Positions 36,996 to 46,452 of a stretch of DNA of 64,000 nt are shown piece by piece. The stretch's first letter is position 1; each line of letters opens with the position of its first letter. The translations under genes were made by a program, and so were the position numbers. The stretch covers positions 4,092,001 to 4,156,000 of the forward strand of contig NZ_CP163444.1 in NCBI RefSeq assembly GCF_041053105.1. Direction: 5' to 3'. This stretch comes from Streptomyces sp. R44. Lineage in GTDB: Bacteria > Actinomycetota > Actinomycetes > Streptomycetales > Streptomycetaceae. A model generated the notes under the pieces. It was not told the origin of the DNA, made no database searches, and saw only the letters and a list, made by a program, of their open reading frames with translations.

Positions 36996-38171
36996 TCACG
37001 CTCCCTTCGCGGCCTGGAACAGCTCGGCCCGCGGGTCCTCGGAGGCGGTCGCCTCGCGGAAGGTCTCCAGGGCCTCGCGTGCCTTGTCGTCCAGCTCCTT
37101 CGGCACCGCCACCTCGACCGTCACGAGGAGGTCGCCGCGCGTGCCGTCCTTGCGGACCGCGCCCTTGCCCCGGGCGCGCATCGTCCGGCCGTTCGGGGTG
37201 CCCGCGGGCAGCTTGAGCGTGACCGCGGGGCCGCCGAGGGTCGGCACCTTGATCTCGCCGCCGAGCGCCGCCTCCGAGAAGGAGACCGGCACCGTGACGG
37301 TGAGGTTGTCGTCCCTGCGGCCGAAGACCGGGTGGTCGTCGACGTGCACGACGACGTACAGGTCGCCGTTCTGCCCGCCGCGCTCGCCCGGCGCTCCCTT
37401 GCCGCGGAGACGGATCTTCTGGTTGTCGCTGACGCCCGCGGGGATGCGGACCTGCATGGTGCGGGAGGACTTGGCCCGGCCGCTGCCCTTGCAGACCTCG
37501 CAGGGGTTCTCGGCGATCAGGCCGCGGCCCTTGCAGTCCACGCAGGGGTCGGTGAGCGAGAAGGAGCCGCTGCCGCCGCGCGAGACCTGCCCGGTGCCGA
37601 CGCAGGTCGGGCACACCCGGGGGGTGCCGTTCTTGTCGCCGGTGCCCGAGCACGCCGTGCACGGCTGCTGGCTGGACATCCGCAGCGGTACGGTCGCGCC
37701 CTCGATGGCCTCGGTGAAGCTGAGCGTCACCTCGGACTCGATGTCCTGGCCGCGCCGCGGCTGGGTGCGGGTGCCCGCGCTCCCGCCGCGGTTGAACAGG
37801 CCGCCGAAGACGTCCCCGATCCCGCCGCCGCTCCCGAAGCCGCCACCCGCCCCGCCCTGGGCGCCGCCGAAGAGGTCGCCCAGGTCGAAGTTGAACGAGC
37901 CGCCGCCGGGGCCGCCGGCCCGGAAGCCGCCGTTCCCGAAGAGGGCGCGGGCGTCGTCGTACTCCTTGCGCTTCTTGGGGTCGCCGATGACGTCATTCGC
38001 CTCGGAGATCTCCTTGAAGCGCGCCTCGGCGCTCGCGTCACCCTTGTTGGCGTCCGGATGGTTCTCGCGTGCGAGCTTCCGGTACGCCTTCTTGATCTCG
38101 GCCTCGGTGGCGTCCTTGGGGACGCCGAGAACCTTGTAGTAGTCCTTCTCGACGAAGTCCTTCGTGTTCAT
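36996..38171 (-). CDS. dnaJ: DnaJ co-chaperone
   Basis: 391 residues. The J domain (1-75) has the HPD triad in ENHPDANKG that stimulates DnaK ATPase. A Gly-rich linker follows (about 85-150), then four zinc-binding CxxCxGxG repeats (CTACSGTG, CPTCVGTG, CVDCKGRG, CEVCKGSG), then the client-binding C-terminal domains. The gene lies between grpE (33-base gap) and hspR (four-base gap) in the heat-shock operon. Confidence 0.98.
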   Translation of the reverse strand: MNTKDFVEKDYYKVLGVPKDATEAEIKKAYRKLARENHPDANKGDASAEARFKEISEANDVIGDPKKRKEYDDARALFGNGGFRAGGPGGGSFNFDLGDLFGGAQGGAGGGFGSGGGIGDVFGGLFNRGGSAGTRTQPRRGQDIESEVTLSFTEAIEGATVPLRMSSQQPCTACSGTGDKNGTPRVCPTCVGTGQVSRGGSGSFSLTDPCVDCKGRGLIAENPCEVCKGSGRAKSSRTMQVRIPAGVSDNQKIRLRGKGAPGERGGQNGDLYVVVHVDDHPVFGRRDDNLTVTVPVSFSEAALGGEIKVPTLGGPAVTLKLPAGTPNGRTMRARGKGAVRKDGTRGDLLVTVEVAVPKELDDKAREALETFREATASEDPRAELFQAAKGA

Positions 38172-38204
38172 CGACGTCCCTCCTCCCGCGTACGGGTACG
38201 GCTG

Positions 38205-38852
38205 TTACTCGCTGTCCTTCTCGGACGTGTCGGACTTGTTGGGGTCTTCCGACTCCTCGGCCTTGCCCTGCGCCCCGGGCTGGGGCTCGGCGACGGCCAC
38301 GCGGGCGGGCCGGATGGTCCGCTCGCCGATCCGGTACCCCGGCTGCAGGATCGCCACGCAGGTCGTCTCGGTGACGTCCGGCGCGTACGAGTGCATCAGG
38401 GCCTCGTGGATCGTCGGGTCGAAGGGCTCGCCCTCCTTGCCGAACTGCTGCAGACCCATCTTGGCGACGACGGTCTCCAGCGATTCGGCCACCGACTTGA
38501 ACCCGCCCACGAGCTCTCCGTGGTCCCGGGCCCGGCCGACGTCGTCGAGGACGGGCAGGAGCTCGGACAGGAGGCTCGCAACGGCGATCTCCTTGACCGT
38601 GACCCGGTCCCGCTCCACGCGGCGGCGGTAGTTCTGGTACTCGGCCTGGAGCCGCTGGAGGTCGCCCGTGCGCTCGGTGAGCGCGGTGCGGGCCTGGTCC
38701 AGCTGCGCCAGCATGGCTACGTCCGTAGCGTCCCCGGCCGGGGCCGTCGAGTCCTCCTCGGGGGAGTTCTCGACGGCCTCGGCGGCGTCGTCAGCGGTGG
38801 CGCCGGAGGGGACGTCGGGCTTCTCCTCGAAGCCCGGGGTCTCCTCGGTCAC
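38205..38852 (-). CDS. grpE: GrpE nucleotide exchange factor
   Basis: 215 residues. An acidic disordered N-terminus of about 50 residues precedes the long dimerisation helix ([20 protein letters not shown], then [16 protein letters not shown]) and a C-terminal beta-wing ([20 protein letters not shown], then [19 protein letters not shown]). It releases ADP from DnaK. The start overlaps the dnaK stop by four bases, giving translational coupling within the heat-shock operon. Confidence 0.97.
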   Translation of the reverse strand: MTEETPGFEEKPDVPSGATADDAAEAVENSPEEDSTAPAGDATDVAMLAQLDQARTALTERTGDLQRLQAEYQNYRRRVERDRVTVKEIAVASLLSELLPVLDDVGRARDHGELVGGFKSVAESLETVVAKMGLQQFGKEGEPFDPTIHEALMHSYAPDVTETTCVAILQPGYRIGERTIRPARVAVAEPQPGAQGKAEESEDPNKSDTSEKDSE

Positions 38853-40687
38853 GCCTGGCCACCCTTCGGCTTGTCCTCGTCGACGATCTCGGCGTCGACG
38901 ACGTCGTCGTCCTGGGCCTGGGCCTGGCCGGCGTCGCCGGCGGCCGGGGCGCCCTGGGCGTCGGCGTACAGCGCCTGACCGAGCTTCTGCGAGACGGCCG
39001 CGACCTTCTCGGTGGCGGTGCGGATCTCGGCGGTGTCCTCGCCCTTGAGCTTCTCCTTCAGCTCGACGAGCGCGGCCTCGACCTCGGCCTTGACGTCACC
39101 GGGGAGCTTGTCCTCGTTGTCCTTGATGAACTTCTCCGTCTGGTAGACGAGCTGCTCACCCTGGTTGCGGGACTCGGCGGCCTCGCGGCGACGGTGGTCC
39201 TCGTCCGCGTACTGCTCGGCCTCCTGGCGCATCCGGTCGACCTCGTCCTTCGGCAGCGAGGAGCCGCCGGTGACGGTCATCTTCTGCTCCTTGCCCGTGC
39301 CCAGGTCCTTCGCGGTCACGTGCATGATGCCGTTGGCGTCGATGTCGAAGGCGACCTCGATCTGCGGGACGCCACGCGGGGCCGGCGGCAGACCGGTCAG
39401 CTCGAACATGCCGAGCTTCTTGTTGTACGCCGCGATCTCGCGCTCGCCCTGGTAGACCTGGATCTGCACGGACGGCTGGTTGTCCTCGGCCGTCGTGAAG
39501 ATCTCGGACCGCTTGGTCGGGATCGTGGTGTTGCGCTCGATGAGCTTGGTCATGATGCCGCCCTTGGTCTCGATGCCGAGGGACAGCGGGGTCACGTCGA
39601 GGAGCAGGACGTCCTTGACCTCACCCTTGAGGACACCGGCCTGGAGGGCGGCGCCGATGGCGACGACCTCGTCCGGGTTGACGCCCTTGTTGGCGTCCTG
39701 ACCGCCGGTCAGCTCCTTGACGAGCTCGGCGACGGCCGGCATACGGGTCGAGCCACCGACGAGGACGACGTGGTCGATCTCGGAGAGCTGGATGCCCGCG
39801 TCCTTGATGACGTTGTGGAACGGCACCTTGCAGCGGTCGAGCAGGTCGGAGGTGAGCTGCTGGAACTGGGCGCGCGTGAGCTTCTCGTCCAGGTGCAGCG
39901 GGCCCTCGGCGGAGGCCGTGATGTAGGGCAGGTTGATCGAGGTCTCCGTGGAGGAGGACAGCTCGATCTTCGCCTTCTCGGCGGCCTCGCGCAGACGCTG
40001 GAGGGCCATCTTGTCCTTGGCCAGGTCCACGCCGTGACCGTTCTGGAACTGCGTCACCAGGTAGTCGACGACGCGCTGGTCCCAGTCGTCACCACCGAGG
40101 TGGTTGTCACCGTTGGTGGCCTTCACCTCGACGACGCCGTCGCCGATCTCCAGGAGGGACACGTCGAAGGTGCCGCCACCGAGGTCGAAGACGAGGATCG
40201 TCTGGTCGTCCTTGTCCAGGCCGTAGGCCAGGGCGGCCGCGGTCGGCTCGTTGACGATGCGCAGGACGTTGAGGCCCGCGATCTCACCGGCCTCCTTGGT
40301 GGCCTGACGCTCGGAGTCGTTGAAGTACGCCGGGACGGTGATGACCGCGTCGACGACCTTCTCGCCCAGGTACGCCTCGGCGTCACGCTTGAGCTTCTGC
40401 AGGATGAAGGCGCTCATCTGCTGCGGGTTGAAGTTCTTGCCGTCGATCTCGATCTTCCAGTCGGTGCCCATGTGGCGCTTGACCGACCGGATGGTCCTGT
40501 CGACGTTGGTGACGGCCTGACGCTTGGCCACCTCGCCGACGAGCACCTCGCCGTTCTTCGCGAAGGCGACGACGGACGGCGTGGTCCTGGCGCCCTCGGC
40601 GTTGGTGATGACGGTGGGCTCGCCGCCTTCCAGAACGCTGACGACGGAGTTAGTCGTGCCCAGGTCGATGCCGACCGCACGTGCCAT
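38849..40687 (-). CDS. dnaK: DnaK, Hsp70 chaperone
   Basis: 612 residues from ATG at 40687, preceded by GGAGGAA. The N-terminal ATPase has phosphate loops GIDLGTTNS and [12 protein letters not shown] and the motif [13 protein letters not shown]; the substrate-binding domain follows the [14 protein letters not shown] linker. The C-terminus is Ala/Gln/Asp-rich. It folds nascent and heat-damaged proteins with DnaJ and GrpE and acts as co-repressor with HspR. Two HAIR operators flank its promoter. Confidence 0.99.
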   Translation of the reverse strand: MARAVGIDLGTTNSVVSVLEGGEPTVITNAEGARTTPSVVAFAKNGEVLVGEVAKRQAVTNVDRTIRSVKRHMGTDWKIEIDGKNFNPQQMSAFILQKLKRDAEAYLGEKVVDAVITVPAYFNDSERQATKEAGEIAGLNVLRIVNEPTAAALAYGLDKDDQTILVFDLGGGTFDVSLLEIGDGVVEVKATNGDNHLGGDDWDQRVVDYLVTQFQNGHGVDLAKDKMALQRLREAAEKAKIELSSSTETSINLPYITASAEGPLHLDEKLTRAQFQQLTSDLLDRCKVPFHNVIKDAGIQLSEIDHVVLVGGSTRMPAVAELVKELTGGQDANKGVNPDEVVAIGAALQAGVLKGEVKDVLLLDVTPLSLGIETKGGIMTKLIERNTTIPTKRSEIFTTAEDNQPSVQIQVYQGEREIAAYNKKLGMFELTGLPPAPRGVPQIEVAFDIDANGIMHVTAKDLGTGKEQKMTVTGGSSLPKDEVDRMRQEAEQYADEDHRRREAAESRNQGEQLVYQTEKFIKDNEDKLPGDVKAEVEAALVELKEKLKGEDTAEIRTATEKVAAVSQKLGQALYADAQGAPAAGDAGQAQAQDDDVVDAEIVDEDKPKGGQA

Positions 40688-40709
40688 TTCGATTCCTCCA
40701 GCTGACTGA

Positions 40710-40730
40710 CTTGAGTGGAACTGACTCAAG
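40710..40730 (-). promoter_or_regulatory. HAIR operator 1 of dnaK (perfect)
   Basis: CTTGAGT, seven bases, ACTCAAG: an exact match to the HspR inverted-repeat consensus. It overlaps the -10 region and likely start site of the dnaK promoter. Confidence 0.95.
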
Positions 40731-40757
40731 GATGCACGAGGAGGTCTCTCGCGTCAA
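40729..40757 (-). promoter_or_regulatory. Candidate dnaK promoter
   Basis: On the minus strand TTGACG (40757-40752) and CATCCT (40734-40729) are 17 bases apart, a vegetative-sigma-like pair with a weak -10. It sits between the two HAIR operators, so HspR bound to both would cover it. Confidence 0.6.
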
Positions 40758-40761
40758 CAGA

Positions 40762-40782
40762 CCTGAGCGGGGTCGACTCAAC
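40762..40782 (-). promoter_or_regulatory. HAIR operator 2 of dnaK (imperfect)
   Basis: CCTGAGC, seven bases, ACTCAAC: three changes from the HAIR consensus, upstream of the candidate -35. A half-site (ACTCAAA at 40800-40806) lies further out. Confidence 0.78.
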
Positions 40783-40914
40783 TCTTCGTCGGCCAGGCCA
40801 CTCAAAGGGCGTGCCGCTCCCCCGTTTGACCAGGTTCGCATGAGAGGGTCCGGACATACTCAGGACATGTCCGGGATTCCCGATCCCAGGATTCCCGCCG
40901 AAGGGTGTGAGCGC

Positions 40915-41394
40915 ATGACGGCGAAGCGCGCGTTCGACGTGGCGGGCGGGCTCGTCCTGCTCCTCGCCCTCGCGCCCCTGATCGCCGGGACCGCCCTGTC
41001 CGTCTCCCTCGGCGGCAGCGGGGCGGTGCTGCGCCGCCGGACGGTGGCCGGCCTTGAGGGGCGGCCCTTCACGATGCTGACCTTCCGCACCAGGAGCCCG
41101 CTGGCCGCGCTGCCGCTGCTGCTGCACGTCGTCGCGGGCCGGATGTCGCTGGTCGGACCGTGCCCGCTGACCCCGGCCCACCGCGAGTGCGCGGGCGAGG
41201 GCCGCCGCCGGCTCTCCGTACGCCCGGGGGTGACCGGACCGTGGCAGATCAGCGGCCGCTCGGACCTGCCGTGGGAGGAGCGCGAGCTGCTCGATCTCCA
41301 CTATGTGGACCACCACTGGCTGGGGATGGATCTGCTGATCCTTGCGCGTACGCTTCCAGCTGTACGCAGGCGTCGCGCGGCAAGGTTTACCTGA
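40915..41394 (+). CDS. Truncated bacterial sugar transferase, catalytic dyad missing
   Basis: 159 residues from ATG at 40915 (AAGGGTG seven bases upstream). It begins with the family's KRAFDVAGGLVLLLALAPL membrane helix and ends with SVRPGVTGPWQISGRSD and YVDHHWLGMDLLIL. These match polyprenol-phosphate sugar-1-phosphate transferases. But the region that should contain LDELPQLWNVL reads PLAALPLLLHVV, so the catalytic Asp-Glu dyad is lost, and the protein is shorter than usual. It is probably inactive or has a non-catalytic role. Divergent from dnaK. Confidence 0.75.
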   Translation: MTAKRAFDVAGGLVLLLALAPLIAGTALSVSLGGSGAVLRRRTVAGLEGRPFTMLTFRTRSPLAALPLLLHVVAGRMSLVGPCPLTPAHRECAGEGRRRLSVRPGVTGPWQISGRSDLPWEERELLDLHYVDHHWLGMDLLILARTLPAVRRRRAARFT

Positions 41395-41520
41395 GAGGGC
41401 AAGGTTTGCCTGAGCGACACATATCACCGCGAGCGCCGCTACAGCGCGGCGCCGTGACCGGGTAATCTCAGCAGGAACTCAATAAGTTACCGCTTAGTAG
41501 GCCCGCCCGAGGAGCCCGTC

Positions 41521-43779
41521 ATGCAACTCGCCGCGATCATCGTGTCGATCGCCATCACGGTGGTGGCCGTCGCGCTGTTCGGCCGCGCCATCGTGCAGAT
41601 CTACCGCTTCGTGCAGCTCGGCCAGCCGGTCCCCGCCGGCACGCGCACCGGAGACCCCAAGGCCCGCACCATCACGCTGGTCAAGGAATTCCTCGGCCAC
41701 ACCCGCATGAACCGCTGGGGCATCGTCGGCTTCGCGCACTGGTTCGTCGCGGTGGGCTTCTTCTCGCTGCTCCTCACGATCGTCAACGCCTTCGGCCAGC
41801 TCTTCCAGGCCGACTGGCTCATCCCGATCATCGGCGACTGGCTGCCGTACGAGATCTTCACCGAGTTCCTCGGCCTGATGACGGTCCTCGGCATCGTGAC
41901 CCTCATCGTCATCCGCCAGCTGAGCAAGCCGACCAAGGCCGGCCGCAAGTCCCGCTTCGCCGGCTCCAAGACCGGCCAGGCGTACTTCGTCGAGGCCGTC
42001 ATCCTGATCGTCGGCGTCTGCATCATGACGCTCCGCGCCCTCGAAGGCGTCCAGCACCACGTGACGAGCTGGGAGCCGGGCTTCTTCGCCTCGTACCCGC
42101 TGATCGCGCTCCTGGACGGCCTGGACCTGAGCACGATCCAGTACCTCACCTACTTCTTCGCGTGCCTCAAGATCGTCACGTCCTTCACCTGGATGATCAC
42201 GGTCTCGCTCAACACCAACATGGGCGTCGCCTGGCACCGCTTCCTCGGCTTCCCGAACATCTGGTTCAAGCGCAACGCCGACGGCTCCACCGCCCTGGGC
42301 GCGCTCCAGCCGATGAGCACCGGCGGCAAGGAGATCGACTGGGAGGACCCGGCCGAGGACGCCGTCTTCGGTGTCTCCCAGGTCGAGCAGTTCTCCTGGA
42401 AGGGCATCCTCGACTTCTCCACCTGCACCGAGTGCGGCCGCTGCCAGTCGCAGTGCCCCGCCTGGAACACCGGCAAGCCGCTCTCCCCGAAGCTCCTCAT
42501 CATGTCGCTGCGCGACCACGCGCACGCCAAGGCGCCGTACCTGCTCGCGGGCGGCGGCAAGGACATGGAGGGCAACGAGAAGGCTTCCGAGGAGCAGCTC
42601 AAGGACGTCCCCGCCGCCGCCCTCGCCGAGGCCGAGCGCCCCCTCATCGGCACCGCCGAGGAGAACGGCGTCATCGACCCGGACGTCCTGTGGTCCTGCA
42701 CCACCTGCGGCGCCTGCGTCGAGCAGTGCCCGGTCGACATCGAGCACATCGACCACATCGTCGACATGCGCCGCTACCAGGTGATGATCGAGTCCGCGTT
42801 CCCGTCCGAGGCGGGCACGATGCTCAAGAACCTGGAGAAGAAGGGCAACCCCTGGGGTCTCGCCAAGAAGCAGCGCGTCGAGTGGACCAAGGAGGTCGAC
42901 TTCGAGGTCCCGATCATCGGGAAGGACGCGGAGGACCTCTCCGAGTTCGACTACCTCTACTGGGTCGGCTGCGCCGGCGCCCTGGAGGACCGGGCCAAGA
43001 AGACCACCAAGGCCTTCGCGGAGCTCCTCCACATCGCGGGCGTCAAGTTCGCGATCATGGGCGGCGACGAGAAGTGCACCGGTGACTCCCCCCGCCGCCT
43101 GGGCAACGAGCCGCTGTTCCAGCAGCTCGCCGCGGAGAACGTCGCGATGCTGAACATGGCGTTCGGCGAGGACGACGAGGACGAGTCGACGAAGAAGCCG
43201 AAGTCGGCCAAGAAGATCGTCTCGACCTGCCCGCACTGCTTCAACACCATCGCCAACGAGTACCCGCAGCTCGGCGGCGAGTACGAGGTCATCCACCACA
43301 CCCAGCTGCTCCAGCACCTCATCGACGAGGGCAAGCTGATCCCGGTGACCCCGGTCGAGGGCCTCATCACCTACCACGACCCCTGCTACCTGGGCCGTCA
43401 CAACAAGGTCTACACGCCGCCGCGCGAGATCATGTCCGCCGTCCCCGGCCTGCGCCAGCAGGAGATGCACCGCCACAAGGAGCGCGGCTTCTGCTGCGGC
43501 GCCGGTGGTGCCCGGATGTGGATGGAGGAGCGGATCGGCAAGCGCATCAACAACGAGCGCGTCGACGAGGCCCTGTCCCTCAACCCGGACATCGTCTCCA
43601 CCGCCTGCCCGTTCTGCCTCGTCATGCTCACGGACTCCGTGAACGGCAAGAAGAACGAGGGCAAGGCCAAGGAGTCGGTCACGGTCGTCGACGTCGCCCA
43701 GCTCCTCCTCGACTCGGTGAAGACCCCGGTCGAGCCGGAGGAGCAGCCGGCGGCCGAGGAGCCGGAGCCGGCCGTCTGA
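41521..43779 (+). CDS. Membrane-bound Fe-S oxidoreductase (heterodisulfide-reductase-like)
   Basis: 752 residues with GAGGAG upstream. The N-terminal part has about five to six membrane segments (residues 1-230, nitrate-reductase-gamma-like). Two [4Fe-4S] motifs follow: Cys302/305/308/312 and Cys393/396/399/403. Then come two CCG-type cysteine-rich domains, the second with FCCGAGGARMW near residues 657-667 and the first with CPHCFNT. This architecture is conserved in actinobacteria and thought to pass electrons between quinones and an unidentified partner. Acidic C-terminal tail. A strong terminator follows. Confidence 0.9.
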   Translation: MQLAAIIVSIAITVVAVALFGRAIVQIYRFVQLGQPVPAGTRTGDPKARTITLVKEFLGHTRMNRWGIVGFAHWFVAVGFFSLLLTIVNAFGQLFQADWLIPIIGDWLPYEIFTEFLGLMTVLGIVTLIVIRQLSKPTKAGRKSRFAGSKTGQAYFVEAVILIVGVCIMTLRALEGVQHHVTSWEPGFFASYPLIALLDGLDLSTIQYLTYFFACLKIVTSFTWMITVSLNTNMGVAWHRFLGFPNIWFKRNADGSTALGALQPMSTGGKEIDWEDPAEDAVFGVSQVEQFSWKGILDFSTCTECGRCQSQCPAWNTGKPLSPKLLIMSLRDHAHAKAPYLLAGGGKDMEGNEKASEEQLKDVPAAALAEAERPLIGTAEENGVIDPDVLWSCTTCGACVEQCPVDIEHIDHIVDMRRYQVMIESAFPSEAGTMLKNLEKKGNPWGLAKKQRVEWTKEVDFEVPIIGKDAEDLSEFDYLYWVGCAGALEDRAKKTTKAFAELLHIAGVKFAIMGGDEKCTGDSPRRLGNEPLFQQLAAENVAMLNMAFGEDDEDESTKKPKSAKKIVSTCPHCFNTIANEYPQLGGEYEVIHHTQLLQHLIDEGKLIPVTPVEGLITYHDPCYLGRHNKVYTPPREIMSAVPGLRQQEMHRHKERGFCCGAGGARMWMEERIGKRINNERVDEALSLNPDIVSTACPFCLVMLTDSVNGKKNEGKAKESVTVVDVAQLLLDSVKTPVEPEEQPAAEEPEPAV

Positions 43780-43791
43780 TCCCGGACACCT

Positions 43792-43832
43792 GAAAGGGCC
43801 GCCCCGCGCGAGAAGCGCGAGGCGGCCCTTTT
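43792..43832. terminator. Bidirectional terminator
   Basis: AAAGGGCCGCC at 43793-43803 pairs with GGCGGCCCTTT at 43821-43831, with a further inner CGCGC/GCGCG stem; T- and A-runs flank both sides. It lies between the convergent Fe-S oxidoreductase and small secreted protein genes. Confidence 0.88.
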
Positions 43833-43834
43833 CG

Positions 43835-44167
43835 CTACTTCTGGCCCACGAGAACGCCATGGAAGTCGTAGGTCCAGCTCGTGCCGCCGGGGACGGAGAG
43901 CTTGACGTAGGGCCGCCCGTCCTTGCCGGCGAAGAAGGTGGCGGTGTGCCCGTCGGGCAGCTTGACGACCTTGGCGGCCTTGGCGAGGGACCCGTCGGCG
44001 AGGTCGACGTTCCGCCAGAAGACCGCCTGGTCGCTCGCGGTCTGGTCGCTCGTGGTCTGGCCGCTGCCGGAATCGGCGGCGAAGGCGGCCCCGGTGGCCG
44101 GCAGGAGGAGGGCGGCGGCCCCGGTGGCGACGGCGGCGGTACGGACGGAACGACGGGTGACACGCAT
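43835..44167 (-). CDS. Small secreted protein of unknown function
   Basis: 110 residues. A clear signal peptide with Arg-rich start (TRRSVRTAAVATGAAALLLP) and a cleavage site near GAAFAAD at about 28-31 is followed by a Ser/Thr/Gln stretch and a compact domain (KVVKLPDGHTATFFAGKDGR, then YDFHGVLVG). No Cys and no catalytic motif. The family is not recognised by name, though similar small exported proteins are common in Streptomyces. Probably monocistronic. Confidence 0.75.
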   Translation of the reverse strand: MRVTRRSVRTAAVATGAAALLLPATGAAFAADSGSGQTTSDQTASDQAVFWRNVDLADGSLAKAAKVVKLPDGHTATFFAGKDGRPYVKLSVPGGTSWTYDFHGVLVGQK

Positions 44168-44370
44168 CGGAAGAACTCCTTGCTCGGGTCGCTGAGATCT
44201 CCGAAGCTACGAGTACGACATTCAGGTGATATGTCGGATTCGTAACAGCGCTCCCGCGCCTCCCCCACAGCCACGTCACGCCCGTCGGGTCCCCTAGGGG
44301 ATGTCACAGCTCAGTGGCAAGCACCGGCCTGTGGAGCAACCACCCGGCAGAACCGGGTACGTTCGACGAC

Positions 44371-45225
44371 GTGGCTGGATTCAGGAACGGACGCGGCCGG
44401 GACAACCGCCCCCCGCAACAACAACCGCAGCAGGCGCCGTACGGGTACAACGCGGCCCCGCCGCCCTACCCGCAGCAGCAGTGGCAGCAGCCGCCGCAGG
44501 GGCAGTCGTACGGGCAGCAGGGGCAGCAGGGGCAGCAGCCCTACGGGGAGCCGGAGTACTTCGGCGAGCCGTACGGCGGGCAGCAGCACGCGGCGGCGGC
44601 GAACAACCCGGGCCACACCCAGATGTTCAGCGTCGACGACCCGTACGGGCAGCAGGGGCCGGCCCCCGCCCCCGTACCGACGGGCCCCCGGCTCCCGTGG
44701 AAGGCGCTCCTGAGCGGCATCGTGCTCCGCCCGGCGGACACGTTCCTGCGGATGCGGGACCACGCCGTCTGGGGACCGGCGCTCATCGTCACGTTCCTCT
44801 ACGGACTCCTCGCGATCTTCGGCTTCGAGAAGGCCCGCGAAGAGGCGATCAACGCGACGCTGTCGACGGCGATCCCGTACGTCCTGATGACCGCCCTCGG
44901 CTTCGTGCTCGGCGGCCTGATCCTGGGCGCGGTCACCCACACCCTGGCGCGCCAGCTGGGCGGCGACGGCGCCTGGCAGCCCACGGTCGGCCTGTCGATG
45001 CTGATCATGTCGATCACGGACGCGCCGCGCCTGCTCTTCGCCCTCTTCCTGGGCGGCGAGAACGGCCTGGTGCAGGTCCTCGGCTGGGCGACCTGGCTGG
45101 CGGCGGGCGCCCTGTTCACCGTGATGGTGAGCCGCTCGCACGACCTGCCGTGGCCGAAGGCGCTGGGAGCGTCGGCGATCCAGCTGGTGGCACTGCTGAG
45201 CCTGATCAAGCTGGGCATGCTGTAG
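44371..45225 (+). CDS. Yip1-family membrane protein with Gln/Pro-rich N-terminus
   Basis: 284 residues from GTG at 44371. There is no Shine-Dalgarno; TACGTT (44358-44363) lies eight bases upstream, so the mRNA may be leaderless. Residues 1-95 are Gly/Gln/Pro/Tyr-rich and disordered; about five membrane segments follow (VLRPADTFLRMRDHAVWGPA onwards), as in the bacterial YIP1 domain. In eukaryotes Yip1 proteins work in vesicle traffic; the bacterial role is unknown. A hairpin terminator follows. Confidence 0.82.
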   Translation: MAGFRNGRGRDNRPPQQQPQQAPYGYNAAPPPYPQQQWQQPPQGQSYGQQGQQGQQPYGEPEYFGEPYGGQQHAAAANNPGHTQMFSVDDPYGQQGPAPAPVPTGPRLPWKALLSGIVLRPADTFLRMRDHAVWGPALIVTFLYGLLAIFGFEKAREEAINATLSTAIPYVLMTALGFVLGGLILGAVTHTLARQLGGDGAWQPTVGLSMLIMSITDAPRLLFALFLGGENGLVQVLGWATWLAAGALFTVMVSRSHDLPWPKALGASAIQLVALLSLIKLGML

Positions 45226-45244
45226 ACGACGTACGCAGACGGAA

Positions 45245-45274
45245 AAGGCCCCCACCGGGGACGGTGGGGGCCTT
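45245..45274. terminator. Hairpin terminator between convergent genes
   Basis: Twelve-base perfect arms (45245-45256 and 45263-45274), beginning AAGG and ending CCTT, with a six-base loop. It lies between the Yip1 gene and the convergent phosphoribosyltransferase gene. Confidence 0.88.
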
Positions 45275-45296
45275 CTCCTTTGCGCATATGGGGGGC

Positions 45297-45794
45297 TCAG
45301 GCGTCGAGAACCTGACCCTCGCGCTTCACGACGGGCGGTTCGACCGACCAGGGGAAGTTGATCCACTCGTCGGTCTTCTTCCACACGTACTCGCACTTCA
45401 CGAGGGAGTGGGACTTCTCGTAGATGACGGCGGAGCGGACCTCGGCGACGTGGTCGACGCAGAAGTCGTGGACGAGCTTCAGGGTCTTGCCGGTGTCGGC
45501 GACGTCGTCGGTGATCAGCACCTTCTTGTCGCTGAAGTCGATCGCGTTGGGCACGGGCGCCAGCATGACCGGCATCTCCAGCGTCGTCCCCACACCGGTG
45601 TAGAACTCCACGTTCACCAGGTGGATGTTCTTGCAGTCGAGGGCGTAGGCGAGCCCGCCGGCGACGAACACCCCGCCACGGGCGATGGAGAGCACGAGGT
45701 CGGGCTCGTAGCCGTCGTCGGCGATGGTCTGCGCGAGCTCGCGGATGGCGGTCCCGAAGCCCTCGTACGTCAGGTTCTCGCGTACTTCACTCAT
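45297..45794 (-). CDS. Purine-type phosphoribosyltransferase
   Basis: 165 residues of the type I PRTase fold. The PRPP loop VLITDDVADTGKTL is clear, preceded by LVLSIARGGVFVAGGLAYAL and followed by YVWKKTDEWINFPW, as in xanthine/hypoxanthine/guanine phosphoribosyltransferases. It salvages a free purine base to the nucleotide using PRPP; the exact base is uncertain. It is 13 bases downstream of dcd on the same strand and is probably co-transcribed with it, which makes a nucleotide-metabolism pair. Confidence 0.88.
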   Translation of the reverse strand: MSEVRENLTYEGFGTAIRELAQTIADDGYEPDLVLSIARGGVFVAGGLAYALDCKNIHLVNVEFYTGVGTTLEMPVMLAPVPNAIDFSDKKVLITDDVADTGKTLKLVHDFCVDHVAEVRSAVIYEKSHSLVKCEYVWKKTDEWINFPWSVEPPVVKREGQVLDA

Positions 45795-45807
45795 GCCTGC
45801 GACCGCC

Positions 45808-46383
45808 TCACACCTGGGTCCGATGGAAGTTCATGTAGGAACGGGAGGCCGTCGGCCCCCGCTGACCCTGGTACCGCGAGCCGTACCGCTCGCTCCCGTA
45901 CGGGAACTCGGCGGGCGAGCTCAGCCGGAACATGCACAGCTGGCCGATCTTCATGCCGGGCCAGAGCTTGATCGGCAGGGTGGCGAGGTTCGACAGCTCC
46001 AGGGTCACGTGCCCCGAGAAACCGGGGTCGATGAACCCGGCGGTCGAGTGCGTGACGAGCCCGAGCCGCCCGAGGGAACTCTTCCCCTCCAGACGCGACG
46101 CGATGTCGTCCGGCAGGGTGATGACCTCGTAGGTCGAGGCGAGCACGAACTCGCCCGGATGCAGGATGAACGCCTCGTCGCCCTCCGGCTCGACCTCACG
46201 GGTGAGGTCCAGCTGCTCGACGGCGGGGTCGATGTGGGGGTAGCGGTGGTTCTCGAACACCCGGAAAAAGCGGTCGAGACGCACGTCGATGCTCGACGGC
46301 TGCACCATGGATTCGTCGTACGGGTCGATGCGCACCCGTCCGGCGTCGATCTCGGCCCGGATGTCCTTGTCTGAGAGAAGCAC
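45808..46383 (-). CDS. dcd: dCTP deaminase (housekeeping)
   Basis: 191 residues from GTG at 46383 ([16 protein letters not shown]). It deaminates dCTP to dUTP for dTTP synthesis. Intact family motifs: [10 protein letters not shown] at about 29-38, [10 protein letters not shown] with Arg106, and GHVTLELSN with catalytic Glu129. This complete copy is the reference for the two altered paralogues at 59456-60528. A tRNA-Gly gene, the integration target of the mobile element, lies about 400 bp upstream. Confidence 0.96.
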   Translation of the reverse strand: MLLSDKDIRAEIDAGRVRIDPYDESMVQPSSIDVRLDRFFRVFENHRYPHIDPAVEQLDLTREVEPEGDEAFILHPGEFVLASTYEVITLPDDIASRLEGKSSLGRLGLVTHSTAGFIDPGFSGHVTLELSNLATLPIKLWPGMKIGQLCMFRLSSPAEFPYGSERYGSRYQGQRGPTASRSYMNFHRTQV

Positions 46384-46452
46384 GCCCCCACGATACGCAG
46401 AGGGCGCGGACCTGCCCCAATCGGCAGCCGTCCGCGCCCGGCACCGCACGGC

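Noticed and set aside
40681..40914. N-terminal extension of the sugar transferase from 40681
   Set aside because: It would run through the dnaK promoter and HAIR operators; ATG at 40915 has its own ribosome binding site.
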